Positions 36,555 to 44,811 of a DNA stretch of 64,000 nucleotides are shown here, one piece after another. How positions within the stretch are numbered: position 1 is the first letter of the stretch; every line of letters starts with the position of its first letter. Source of the DNA: Amycolatopsis sp. CA-128772 (lineage in GTDB: Bacteria; Actinomycetota; Actinomycetes; Mycobacteriales; Pseudonocardiaceae); assembly GCF_002904295.1 (NCBI RefSeq), contig NZ_PPHG01000018.1, positions 124,001 to 188,000 of the forward strand, read 5' to 3'. The position numbers and the translations under genes were made by a program. Below the pieces are notes generated by a model. The model saw nothing but the letters and a program-made list of their open reading frames with translations. It made no database searches and had not been told where the DNA came from.

Positions 36555-37268
36555 TCAGCCCAGCGAAACCAGCCGGGCCCCGCCGTCGGCTTCCAGGACC
36601 GTGCCCGTCAGGTTCCGGTTCGTCGCGGCCAGCGTCACCACCTCCGCCACGTCGTCCGCCGTCGCCACCCGGCGGGCCGGGGTCGAAGCCGCCGTCTGCG
36701 CGAAGAACCCCTCCCGCAGTTCCGCCGGGAACCCGCTCCACCACGCCGTGTCGACCACCCCCGGCGACACCGCGTTCACCCGCCGCGGCGCCAGCTCGAC
36801 CGCCAGCGGCTTGACCAGCGCCTCGATCGCCGCGTTCAGCGCCCCGATCCCGGCCGTGCCGGCCATCGCCGCCCGGGCCGTGATCGCGCTGAGCAGGGTG
36901 ATCGAGCCGTCCGCGGCCAGGTGCGGCAGCACGGCCTGGACCGTCGTCAGGTGCGCCCAGAACTTCGCGTCGAACGCCCGCCGCAGCATGGCCAGGTCCA
37001 GCGCCTCGATCGGCCCCATGCCTTCGGTGCCGGACAGGCTCACCACCAGCACGTCGACCGTCCCGAGCGAGCCGGCCAGCGCGGCCATCGCCGTGGCGTC
37101 GCCGCCGTCGGCCTGATGGCCGGTCAGGTCCGGGTCGCTCAGCGCGACGTCGTCGAGGCGTTCCTTGCCACGTCCGGTGACGTGGACGTCGTAACCCCGC
37201 TGCCGAAGCCGCCGCGCGGTCGCCAGGCCGATGCCCGACGTGCCGCCGGCGACGAGAGCGATGCTCAT
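36555..37268 (-). CDS. SDR-family oxidoreductase lacking YxxxK
   Basis: This 237-residue protein opens with IALVAGGTSGIGLATARRL (TGxxxGIG type cofactor site) and keeps the catalytic-region Ser (ITLLSAITAR). Where classical SDRs have YxxxK it reads IGALN, followed by AAIEALVKPLAVELAPRRVN. The C-terminal NLTGTVLEADGG matches family ends. Loss of the Tyr/Lys pair means it may act by another mechanism or as a non-catalytic binder; a recognised subgroup has this change. It is divergent from a TetR gene that probably represses it. Confidence 0.85.
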   Translation of the reverse strand: MSIALVAGGTSGIGLATARRLRQRGYDVHVTGRGKERLDDVALSDPDLTGHQADGGDATAMAALAGSLGTVDVLVVSLSGTEGMGPIEALDLAMLRRAFDAKFWAHLTTVQAVLPHLAADGSITLLSAITARAAMAGTAGIGALNAAIEALVKPLAVELAPRRVNAVSPGVVDTAWWSGFPAELREGFFAQTAASTPARRVATADDVAEVVTLAATNRNLTGTVLEADGGARLVSLG

Positions 37269-37280
37269 GCTTGTTCCCCA

Positions 37281-37308
37281 TTTCGAACCGGTACGTCTCG
37301 TTTCGAAA
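37281..37308. promoter_or_regulatory. Paired TTTCGAA boxes between SDR and tetR
   Basis: TTTCGAA occurs at 37281-37287 and 37301-37307, the second inside the perfect palindrome TTTCGAAA. The 20-bp spacing and position 22 bp before tetR and 13 bp before the SDR start suggest a TetR operator covering both promoters. Confidence 0.55.
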
Positions 37309-37329
37309 TCGACGCTACCATCGGAACCC

Positions 37330-37929
37330 ATGACCGACCAGTCCCGCCCCGGCCGCAAGCGCAGCGAGCAGAGCCGTCTGGCGATCCTCGCCGCCACGCT
37401 GGAGCTCGTCGCCGAGAGCGGCTACGGCGCGCTGACCATCGAAGGCATCGCCGCGCGTTCGGGCGTCGGCAAGCAGACGATCTACCGCTGGTGGCCGTCG
37501 AAGGCCGACGTCCTGCTCGACGCGCTCGCGACGAAGGCGGACCTGCAGATCCCCATCCCCGACCAGGGGTCCTTCCGCGCCGACCTGGCCCGATTTCTGG
37601 ACAGCACCTTCGAACTGGGCGGGAAATCTCCGGTCGCGGACACGCTTCGCGCGCTGATGGCGCAGGCGCAGATCGACCCCGAGTTCGGCCACCGCTTCCG
37701 GGCGGACTTCCTCCTACGCCGCCGCGACGCGCTCGGCACGCTCGTCGACCGCGCCGGCGAACGCGGCGAACTCCCGGCCGGCGTGCCGCCCGGCACGGTG
37801 CTCGACGTCGTGTTCGGCACGCTCTGGTACCGGCTTCTCGCCACGCGCGAGCCGGTCGACCGCGGCTTGGCCGGCGAGCTGGTGACGCTACTGGCGGATC
37901 ACGGCGCCTCGACCGCCGAAATCCGGTAG
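37330..37929 (+). CDS. TetR-family transcriptional regulator
   Basis: The protein is 199 residues. After a basic tail (RPGRKRSEQSRLAIL), the helix-turn-helix TIEGIAARSGVGKQTIYRWWPSKADVL at about residues 40-66 is typical TetR. The C-terminal part matches TetR_C domains (FRADLARFLDSTFEL and onward). It is divergent from the SDR gene. Its 3' end overlaps the convergent monooxygenase gene by 31 bp. Confidence 0.93.
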   Translation: MTDQSRPGRKRSEQSRLAILAATLELVAESGYGALTIEGIAARSGVGKQTIYRWWPSKADVLLDALATKADLQIPIPDQGSFRADLARFLDSTFELGGKSPVADTLRALMAQAQIDPEFGHRFRADFLLRRRDALGTLVDRAGERGELPAGVPPGTVLDVVFGTLWYRLLATREPVDRGLAGELVTLLADHGASTAEIR

Positions 37930-38183
37930 CGCGCCACCGACGCACCGAGAATCTGCGCCGCCTGCTCGTCCGACGGCCCGGACCCGCGGAAGCGCGCCAG
38001 GTCTTCGTCGGACTCCCAGCGCTCGTACACCGTGACCCGGCCGGCGTCGAGCAGGTCGGCACCCAGCGCGTACTCGAGACACCCCGGCGCCTCGCGCGCG
38101 AGACGCACGGCTTCGGCGCAGTCCTCGAGATAGGCGTCGCGCGCTTCGGGGGCGACGGCGAGCCAGCCGGCCACGATGATCAT
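37899..38183 (-). CDS. Antibiotic biosynthesis monooxygenase (ABM) domain protein
   Basis: This 94-residue ferredoxin-like domain has AGWLAVAPEARDAYLEDCAEAVRLAREAPGCLEY and VTVYERWESDEDL, the marks of the ABM/YgiN family. These are small cofactor-free oxygenases or quinone-handling proteins that work as dimers. It sits 13 bp downstream of argS and is probably co-transcribed with it; the functional link is unclear. Confidence 0.87.
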   Translation of the reverse strand: MIIVAGWLAVAPEARDAYLEDCAEAVRLAREAPGCLEYALGADLLDAGRVTVYERWESDEDLARFRGSGPSDEQAAQILGASVARYRISAVEAP

Positions 38184-38196
38184 GCGTGTTCTCCCG

Positions 38197-39918
38197 TCAG
38201 AGCCGTTCGGGTGCCTCGATGCCGAGCAGTGAAAGCCCGAGCGCGAGCGTCCGCGACGTCACCACGGTCAACCTCAACCGCGAAGCGCGCAACTCCGGCG
38301 AAGCCGCCTTCAGCACCGGACATTCCTCGAAGAACCGCGAGAACGCGACCGCGGTTTCGTACAGGTACGTACACAGCTTGTGTGGCGCGTAGCCGCTTGT
38401 CGCCGCCTTCAACGCTTCGCCGAACCGAAGCAGCTTCAGCGCCAATGCCCGCTCCGCCGGAGCTTCGAGCACGACGTCGTTGCCGTCCGGCAGACTGCCC
38501 GCCTTCCGGAGGATCGACTGCGTCCGCGCGTGGGCGTACTGGAGGTACACCGACGTGTTGCCTTCCTTGGCCAGCATGCGATCCCAGACGAAGACGTAGT
38601 CGCGTTCGCGGTCGCCGGACAGGTCGGCGTACTTCACCGCGCCGATGCCCACGGCGTGGGCGACCCCGGCCTGGCCCGCCGCGTCGAGCTCACTGCGTTC
38701 GGCGACGACCGCGGCGGCCTGCGTCACGGCTTCGGTGAGCAGGTCGGCCAGCTTGACGGTCTCGCCGGCCCGGGTCCGCATGGCCTTGCCGTCGGCGCCC
38801 AGCACCGTGCCGAAGCCGATGTGCTCGGCGTGCCCGGTCAGCCAGCCCGCCGCGCGGCAGGCGGCGAACACCATCGCGAAGTGCTGCGCCTGCGGCGTCC
38901 CGACGACGTAGAGCAGGTCGGTCGCGCCGCGCTCCGACGTCCAGTACCGGACGGTCGCCAGATCCGTGGCGGCGTACCCGTAACCCCCGTCGCGCTTGCG
39001 GACGATCAGCGGCAGCCGGTCGCCTTCGCGGTTGCGGAACCCTTCGGGGAACACGCAGATCGCGCCGTCGCTGACCTCGGTCAACCCGGCGCCCTCGAGG
39101 TCGTCGACGACGGTCGCGAGGTACGGGTTGTAGAAGCTCTCGCCGTAGATGTCCTGGTCGGTCAAAGAAATGCCGAGCAGGGCGTAGACGGCGTTGAAGT
39201 GGCGTGTCGACTCGTCGACGAGCTCCTGCCAGACGGCGAGGGTGTCTTCGTCCCCGCTCTGCAGCTTGACGACGCGGGTGCGCGCCCGCGTCGCGAACGC
39301 TTCGTCGGTGTCGAACTTCCGGCGCGCTTCACGGTAAAAAGCGTCGAGGTCGGCGATCGCGCGTTGCCCCGCGGAGACGTCGAGGAGGTGCTCGATGAGC
39401 ATGCCGAAGGGTGTGCCCCAGTCGCCGAGGTGGTTGTGCGGCAGCACTTCGTGCCCGGCGAACCGCAGCAGGCGGGCGAGCGCGTCGCCGATAACGGACG
39501 AGCGCAGGTGCCCGACGTGCATTTCCTTGGCCACGTTCGGGCTGCTGTAGTCGAGCGCGATCCGCCGGGGCGCCGTCGTTTCCGGCACGCCGAGCCGCGG
39601 ATCGCCGAGCAACGCGCCGGTGCGCGCGGCGAGCCAATCCGTGCGCAGCACGAAGTTGAGGAAGCCCGGCCCGGCGACGTCCGGCGGATCGGCGATCCCG
39701 TCGAGCTCCAGCGCTTCGGCGATCAGCCCGGCGACCTCGCGCGGCGGCCGGCCGAGCCGCTTGCCGAGGCTCATCGCGAGGTTGGCCTGGTAGTCGACGC
39801 CGTCCCGCGGCGACGCTTGGATCAGCGCCTGCTCAGCTGTCAGTTCGACGCCGAGGGCCCGGCCGGCGGCGGTCACCACGCGGCGCGCCAGCTCCTCGGT
39901 AACGTCGGCGGTCTGCAC
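38197..39918 (-). CDS. argS: Arginyl-tRNA synthetase, E. coli-type
   Basis: The enzyme is 573 residues from GTG 39918, with AGGAGGGA just upstream. It ligates arginine to tRNA-Arg. The N-terminal Add-1 domain (GVDYQANLAMSLGKRLG), class I motif DYSSPNVAKEMHVGHLRSS with HVGH, and the DALR anticodon-binding C-terminus are all present. The KMSKS loop is replaced by MRTRAGETVKLADLL, as in E. coli ArgS (KTRAG). The whole chain follows the E. coli enzyme much more closely than the mycobacterial one, suggesting an acquired or second copy. In mycobacteria argS sits with lysA-hom-thrC, not here. Confidence 0.95.
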   Translation of the reverse strand: MQTADVTEELARRVVTAAGRALGVELTAEQALIQASPRDGVDYQANLAMSLGKRLGRPPREVAGLIAEALELDGIADPPDVAGPGFLNFVLRTDWLAARTGALLGDPRLGVPETTAPRRIALDYSSPNVAKEMHVGHLRSSVIGDALARLLRFAGHEVLPHNHLGDWGTPFGMLIEHLLDVSAGQRAIADLDAFYREARRKFDTDEAFATRARTRVVKLQSGDEDTLAVWQELVDESTRHFNAVYALLGISLTDQDIYGESFYNPYLATVVDDLEGAGLTEVSDGAICVFPEGFRNREGDRLPLIVRKRDGGYGYAATDLATVRYWTSERGATDLLYVVGTPQAQHFAMVFAACRAAGWLTGHAEHIGFGTVLGADGKAMRTRAGETVKLADLLTEAVTQAAAVVAERSELDAAGQAGVAHAVGIGAVKYADLSGDRERDYVFVWDRMLAKEGNTSVYLQYAHARTQSILRKAGSLPDGNDVVLEAPAERALALKLLRFGEALKAATSGYAPHKLCTYLYETAVAFSRFFEECPVLKAASPELRASRLRLTVVTSRTLALGLSLLGIEAPERL

Positions 39919-39989
39919 GGTGTCCCTCCTTCGGCTCGGGTTGCGGAAGGGGGCAGCGTAGCGAGCGTGACCGGCCGATGACGAAGGGT

Positions 39990-41276
39990 TTACCGCAGCT
40001 CGCTGCCCCGGGTTTCCGGCAGCGTGAGGATCACCGCGAACGCGATCGCGGCCCCCGCGGCGACGTACCAGAAGTAGAGCGTCGGCGACACGGCACCGAA
40101 CAGGGTGATGAGCAGGGGAGCGGTGCCGCCGAAGATCGCGACGGTCAGGTTGTACCAGGCCCCGATGCCCAGCCCGCGCAGTTCGGTCGGGAACAGCTCG
40201 CTCATGATGGCCGGCGCGATCGACGTCATCGCCGTGTACAGGCCGAGCCCGACGCAGAACACGACGAGCAGCCCGCCGACACCCGGACCGATCAAAGTGG
40301 ACAGCGGGACGACGACGACCGCGGTCGCCCCGGACCAGACGAGCAGCTGCGGCTTCCGGCCGAACCGGTCCGACAACGCCCCGAGCGGGTACTGCAGTGC
40401 GATGAACAACGCGGTGCCGACCGAAAGTGCGAGGAAGACGGCGTCCGCGCCGGCGTGCCGGTTCTTCACCGCGAAGGACGTGAGCGCGCTGAAGAAGGTG
40501 TAGTAGCAGAGGGTCGAGAGCATCGTGAAGCCGACGAGCCGGCCGACGGCCTTCGGGTGGTGGGTCAGCGTGGTCAGCAGCGGCCGTTCGATCTTCCGCG
40601 CTTTGGCCTTGGTCTGCTCGAACAGCTCGGTCTCGGCGATGCTGCGGCGCAGCCACAGCCCGACCAGCCCGAAGACGCCGCCGAGCAGGAACGGCAGCCG
40701 CCAGCCCCACGAGGCGAGCTGCGCCTTGTCCAGCGTCCGGGCCAGCACGAAGCCGAGCACGGTCGCGACGAGCACCGCCGAACCGGTCGAGATGTAGAAG
40801 AACGCGGAGTACCGGCCGCGCCGCGCGGGCGGCGCGATCTCGCCCAGGTAGGCGGACGCGTTCGACACCTCGCCGCCGAGCGACAGCCCCTGCGCGACGC
40901 GGGCGAGCAGCAACAGGATCGGCGCGAGCCAGCCGACCTGCGCGAACGTCGGCAGCAGCCCGATCGCCACCGAGCCGCCGGCCATGAGCACGATGGTGAG
41001 GATCATGGCGGGCTTCCGGCCCCGGGTATCGGCGAAGCGCCCGAGCAGGACGCCGCCGAGCGGCCGGAAGAAGAAGGCCAGCGCGTAGGTGGCGAAGGTG
41101 TTGATCAGCGCGAGGGTGTCGTTCCCGGCGGGGAAGAAGGCGCTGGCGAAGTAGATGCTGAACGTCGCGTAGATCGTCCAGTCGAACCACTCCAGCGCGT
41201 TCCCGGCGCTCGCCGCGAACAGCTTGCGCACCGGCAGCCGGTGGCGCTGCGAAACCTGGACGGCGGATTCGGTCAT
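39990..41276 (-). CDS. MFS transporter, metabolite:H+ symporter (MHS) type
   Basis: This 428-residue, 12-segment transporter has the MHS/proline-betaine/shikimate marker GNALEWFDWTIYATFSIYF at the N-terminus, the loop GRFADTRGRKPAM, ARVAQGLSLGGEVSNASAYLGE and LSDRFGRKP between segments 8 and 9. The family imports organic acids, amino acids or osmolytes with protons. I start it at ATG 41276. It lies 71 bp upstream of argS on the same strand but with its own spacing; a functional tie is not evident. Confidence 0.9.
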   Translation of the reverse strand: MTESAVQVSQRHRLPVRKLFAASAGNALEWFDWTIYATFSIYFASAFFPAGNDTLALINTFATYALAFFFRPLGGVLLGRFADTRGRKPAMILTIVLMAGGSVAIGLLPTFAQVGWLAPILLLLARVAQGLSLGGEVSNASAYLGEIAPPARRGRYSAFFYISTGSAVLVATVLGFVLARTLDKAQLASWGWRLPFLLGGVFGLVGLWLRRSIAETELFEQTKAKARKIERPLLTTLTHHPKAVGRLVGFTMLSTLCYYTFFSALTSFAVKNRHAGADAVFLALSVGTALFIALQYPLGALSDRFGRKPQLLVWSGATAVVVVPLSTLIGPGVGGLLVVFCVGLGLYTAMTSIAPAIMSELFPTELRGLGIGAWYNLTVAIFGGTAPLLITLFGAVSPTLYFWYVAAGAAIAFAVILTLPETRGSELR

Positions 41277-41380
41277 GGCGGCCTCCACGTCACCCGAAGG
41301 TGCAACGGGACTTTGCCACATCCGTTCGCAGTCCGGAAGATGCCCACCATTGGCCGATGCTGTTCACCTCGAACCGACCC

Positions 41381-41464
41381 GCCCGCTACGCGAGCCGACC
41401 CTCCAGGTACGCCAGTCGTCCGTCGGGGTACGCGTGTCGTCCGTCCAGGTACGTCTCCTCTCCT
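41381..41464. repeat. Degenerate 21-bp tandem repeat, about four copies
   Basis: Units of 21 bp start at 41381, 41402, 41423 and 41444; the middle two agree at about 16 of 21 positions (TCNNGGTACGCNNGTCGTCC pattern). The array lies directly after the recQ stop. A 24-bp segment matches the left flank of the array at 36421 at about 19 positions, so the two arrays belong to one family. Both read in the same sense downstream of a - strand gene. Confidence 0.75.
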
Positions 41465-41476
41465 CGTCCTCCTCCC

Positions 41477-43588
41477 TCAGGCCGTACTGGCCAACGCGAA
41501 CGGCAGCACCGCGGGCGCCCCGGCCCGCCGCAGCAGCCGCGCGGCCAGCGTCATCGTCCACCCGGTGTCGATCACGTCGTCCACCAGCAGCACCGGCCCC
41601 GACGGCAGCGTCGCCGCGAGATCGGCCGGCATGCTCAGCCGCCGCCACAGGTCCGCCAGTCGTTGCGCGCTGTTCGCCTGGCGGGGCGGCGGACCGTCGG
41701 CGTCGAGTGCGCCGAGGAAGTCCAGCCTGCCGATCTCCGCCAGTCCGGTCGCCAGGCTGTACACGAGCTGCGGCCGCGTCGACGACGGCACCGCCACCAC
41801 CGCCACCGGCCGTTCCGCCCACTGCCACCCGGCGAGCACCTGCACGCACGCCTTGAACACCGAGTCCGGCACCTCGGCGTCCACCGCGTTCGGCCCGACG
41901 AGCTCCCGCAGCCGGTTGCCCCAGCCGACGTCGGTGAGCCGCCCGAGCACCTGGCCCGGCTCGGCCTGGTCGTCGGCCGAGATCCGCCCGGACACCGGAA
42001 CGTCCAAAGAGGACATCCCGGTCGGCCACTGCTTCCGCGGCGCGACCTCGACACCCGGCCGCTGCAGCCGTTCCCGGGTCGCGTCGACGACCTCGTCCGC
42101 CACCGCCGTGTCCCAGTGCTGCCCGGTGCAGTTGTCGCACCGCCCGCACGGCGTCGCTTCCGGGTCGTCGAGCTGACGCCGCAGGTACTCCATCCGGCAA
42201 CCCCCGGTCGCGAGGTAGCCGAGCATCGCCTCCTGCTCGCGGTCGCGCGCCTCCGCCACCCGCCGGTACCGCCCGCGGTCGTACTGCCAGTCCTCGCCCG
42301 TGCTCGTCCAGCCGCCCTTGACGCGCCGCACCGCGCCGTCGACGTCCAGCACCTTGAGCACCATCTCCAGCCGCGACCGGGAAAGCTCCACCGACGGCTC
42401 GAGCGCGGCCGTCGACAGTGGACGGTCGGCGTAGGCGAGGGTGTTCAGCACCTGTGTCACCCGCAGCTCGTCCGGGAAGGCCAGCGACCCGAAGTACGCC
42501 CAGATCGCCTTGTCCTCCTCCCCGGGCAGCAGCACGACCTCGGCGCGCTCCACGCCACGCCCGGCGCGGCCGACCTGCTGGTAGTACGCGATCGGCGACG
42601 ACGGCGCACCGAGGTGCACGACGAACCCCAGGTCCGGCTTGTCGAACCCCATGCCCAGCGCGGACGTCGCGACCAGCGCCTTGACGCGGTTGCCGAGCAG
42701 GTCGTCCTCGGCCGCCTGCCGGTCCGCCGGGTCCGTCTTGCCCGTGTAGGCCGCCACCGGGTAACCGCGGTCCTTCAGCAGCGAGGCGACGTCGTGCGCC
42801 GCCGCGACGGTCAGCGTGTAGATGATCCCGGACCCGGGCAGCTCGGCCAGGTGTTCCGCGAGCCAGGCCAGCCGCGCCTGCGACGTCGGCAGCCGGCACA
42901 CCGACAGCCGCAGGCTTTCCCGGTCGAGGCTGCCGCGCAGCACGAGCGTGTCCGCGCCGGTGCCGAGGCCGAGCTGCTCGGCGACGTCGGTGACCACGCG
43001 GTCGTTCGCGGTCGCCGTCGTCGCCAGCACCGGCACCCCGTCGGGCAGGTCGCCGAGCAGCGTGCGCAGCCGCCGGTAGTCCGGCCGGAAGTCGTGGCCC
43101 CAGTCCGAAATGCAGTGCGCCTCGTCGACCACCAGCAGGCCGGTGCTCGCGGTCAGCTTCGGCAGCACGTTGTCGCGGAAGTCCGGGTTGTTCAGCCGTT
43201 CGGGGCTGACCAGCAGGACGTCCACCTCGCCGGCCGCGACCGCCGCCTGGACCTGGTCCCACTCCTGCGGGTTGGCGGAGTTCATCGTCGCCGCGTGGAT
43301 CCCGGCGCGCGCCGCCGCCGAGATCTGGTTGCGCATCAGGGCCAGCAGCGGCGAGACGATGACCGTCGGCCCGCTGCCCTGCTCCCGCAGCAACGCCGTG
43401 GCCAGGAAGTACACCGCCGACTTGCCCCACCCGGTGCGTTGCACGACCAGCGCGCGGCGCCGCTGCGCGACCAGGGCCTCGATGGCCGTCCACTGGTCTT
43501 CGCGCAGCTTCGCCGAATCGCCGGCCAGGGCCCGGAGGAGGGTCTCGGCGCGGTCGCGGAGGGCTGAGGCGGTGCAGGTCGTGTCCAC
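41477..43588 (-). CDS. recQ: RecQ-family DNA helicase with phosphoribosyltransferase-like C-terminus
   Basis: This 703-residue 3'-5' DNA helicase is predicted from Walker A QRTGWGKSAVYF (about residue 52), DEAH in LLVVDEAHCISDWGHDFRPDY, ATTATAN and the motif VI QQVGRAGRG. A Zn-binding cluster (GCRMEYL, then CGRCDNC) and winged-helix-like region follow. The last 120 residues end in GPVLLVDDVIDTGWTMTLAA, the PRPP-binding loop of type I phosphoribosyltransferases as in ComF, in place of an HRDC domain. The start is GTG 43588. The helicase should unwind recombination or repair intermediates; the tail may bind nucleotides or serve as an interaction module. Confidence 0.9.
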   Translation of the reverse strand: MDTTCTASALRDRAETLLRALAGDSAKLREDQWTAIEALVAQRRRALVVQRTGWGKSAVYFLATALLREQGSGPTVIVSPLLALMRNQISAAARAGIHAATMNSANPQEWDQVQAAVAAGEVDVLLVSPERLNNPDFRDNVLPKLTASTGLLVVDEAHCISDWGHDFRPDYRRLRTLLGDLPDGVPVLATTATANDRVVTDVAEQLGLGTGADTLVLRGSLDRESLRLSVCRLPTSQARLAWLAEHLAELPGSGIIYTLTVAAAHDVASLLKDRGYPVAAYTGKTDPADRQAAEDDLLGNRVKALVATSALGMGFDKPDLGFVVHLGAPSSPIAYYQQVGRAGRGVERAEVVLLPGEEDKAIWAYFGSLAFPDELRVTQVLNTLAYADRPLSTAALEPSVELSRSRLEMVLKVLDVDGAVRRVKGGWTSTGEDWQYDRGRYRRVAEARDREQEAMLGYLATGGCRMEYLRRQLDDPEATPCGRCDNCTGQHWDTAVADEVVDATRERLQRPGVEVAPRKQWPTGMSSLDVPVSGRISADDQAEPGQVLGRLTDVGWGNRLRELVGPNAVDAEVPDSVFKACVQVLAGWQWAERPVAVVAVPSSTRPQLVYSLATGLAEIGRLDFLGALDADGPPPRQANSAQRLADLWRRLSMPADLAATLPSGPVLLVDDVIDTGWTMTLAARLLRRAGAPAVLPFALASTA

Positions 43589-43633
43589 GTCCCCACGTCT
43601 ACCCCATGACACCGACAGATCGGGAATCGGAAC

Positions 43634-43658
43634 CGTCGCGAACGGAGCGTTCGCGACG
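43634..43658. repeat. 11-bp inverted repeat upstream of recQ
   Basis: CGTCGCGAACG and its exact reverse complement are separated by GAG. It contains GAAC-N5-GTTC, one base longer than the actinobacterial SOS box, so it is not a standard LexA site. It lies 46 bp upstream of recQ and between divergent genes, which argues for an operator or a dispersed palindromic element rather than a terminator. Confidence 0.6.
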
Positions 43659-43672
43659 CATACGGGGTGTAT

Positions 43673-43688
43673 TGTGACCTGAATCACA
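43673..43688. promoter_or_regulatory. CRP/GlxR-type binding site
   Basis: TGTGACCTGAATCACA is a perfect TGTGA-N6-TCACA dyad, the consensus of cAMP receptor proteins including mycobacterial CRP and corynebacterial GlxR. It is centred about 81 bp before the nadD start and 92 bp before the divergent recQ start. Confidence 0.7.
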
Positions 43689-43761
43689 TAATCGGCCCGG
43701 TCGGGCGGGGTGGCGAACAGCACCCGGCCACGCGGGGCTCCGCTGTATAGGCTCTCCGGTC

Positions 43762-44355
43762 ATGTCACCACGGCGGATCGGGGTCATGGGCGGCACCTTC
43801 GACCCCGTGCACCACGGCCACCTCGTCGCGGCCAGCGAGGTCCAGTCCCGGTTCGGGCTGGACGAGGTGATCTTCGTCCCCACCGGGCAGCCGTGGCAGA
43901 AGACCGGCCGCGAGGTGACCCGGGCCGAAGACCGCTACCTGATGACGGTGATCGCGACCGCGTCCAACCCGGTCTTCTCCGTCAGCCGCGTCGACATCGA
44001 TCGCGGCGGCCAGACCTACACCGTCGACACCCTGCGCGACCTGCACGCCGAATACCCCGAAGACGAGCTCTTCTTCATCACCGGCGCCGACGCGCTGGAA
44101 CAGATCCTGACCTGGCACAAGGCCGACGAGCTGTTCGACTTCGCCCACTTCATCGGCGTCACGCGACCCGGCTACCGGCTCAACTCGCACCACCTGCCCA
44201 GCGGCAAGGTGAGCCTCGTCGAGGTCACCGCGATGGCCATTTCGTCGACCGGCTGCCGCGACCGGGTCGAGCGCGGGGAGCCGGTCTGGTACCTCGTTCC
44301 CGACGGCGTCGTCCGCTACATCGCCAAAAAGGACCTCTACCGGAAGAGCGACTGA
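43762..44355 (+). CDS. nadD: Nicotinate-nucleotide adenylyltransferase
   Basis: This 197-residue enzyme joins NaMN and ATP to give deamido-NAD in NAD synthesis. The nucleotidyl-transferase motif [12 protein letters not shown] is complete, and the second motif ISST is found in [11 protein letters not shown] near residue 165. ATG 43762 is the start. It leads the nadD-rsfS-phosphatase unit, as in mycobacteria, and a CRP-type site lies upstream. Confidence 0.95.
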   Translation: MSPRRIGVMGGTFDPVHHGHLVAASEVQSRFGLDEVIFVPTGQPWQKTGREVTRAEDRYLMTVIATASNPVFSVSRVDIDRGGQTYTVDTLRDLHAEYPEDELFFITGADALEQILTWHKADELFDFAHFIGVTRPGYRLNSHHLPSGKVSLVEVTAMAISSTGCRDRVERGEPVWYLVPDGVVRYIAKKDLYRKSD

Positions 44356-44415
44356 AGGGCCGCTGGTGCCTGCGGGTACCCTTCTCGGGCGAACCCGAAC
44401 TGGAAAAGGAGCACC

Positions 44416-44811
44416 GTGGCAGCCACGTCCGAGGCTCGAGAGCTGGCCGTAGCGGCCGCCCACGCGGCGGCGGACAAGAAGGCCAGCGACGTCGTCGTGC
44501 TGGACGTGTCCGAACAGCTCGTCATCACCGACGCCTTCGTCATCGCCTCCGCGTCCAACGAGCGCCTGGTCGGCGCGATCGTGGACAACGTCGAAGAAAA
44601 ACTGCGGGAGAGCGGCCACAAGCCGGTCCGCCGCGAAGGTGCGCGCGAAGGGCGCTGGGTGCTGCTCGACTACGTCGATGTGGTCGTGCACGTCCAGCAC
44701 GTCGAAGAGCGCACGTTCTACGGCCTCGAGCGGCTGTGGAAGGACTGCCCCCGCATCGAGGTGGCCGGACTCGAGGAGCCACCCGCCGACGAGGACCCGG
44801 ACGTCCCGTGA
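44416..44811 (+). CDS. rsfS: Ribosomal silencing factor RsfS
   Basis: The 131-residue protein of the Iojap/RsfS family binds L14 and blocks subunit joining when nutrients are scarce. Conserved parts are VLDVSEQLVITDAFVIASASNERLV and EGRWVLLDYVDVVVHVQH. GTG 44416 follows AAAAGGAGCACC. The 3' end overlaps the phosphatase gene by GTGA. Confidence 0.96.
   Translation: MAATSEARELAVAAAHAAADKKASDVVVLDVSEQLVITDAFVIASASNERLVGAIVDNVEEKLRESGHKPVRREGAREGRWVLLDYVDVVVHVQHVEERTFYGLERLWKDCPRIEVAGLEEPPADEDPDVP

Noticed and set aside
43634..43658. Standard LexA (SOS) box before recQ
   Set aside because: The GAAC and GTTC halves are five bases apart; the actinobacterial box has four.
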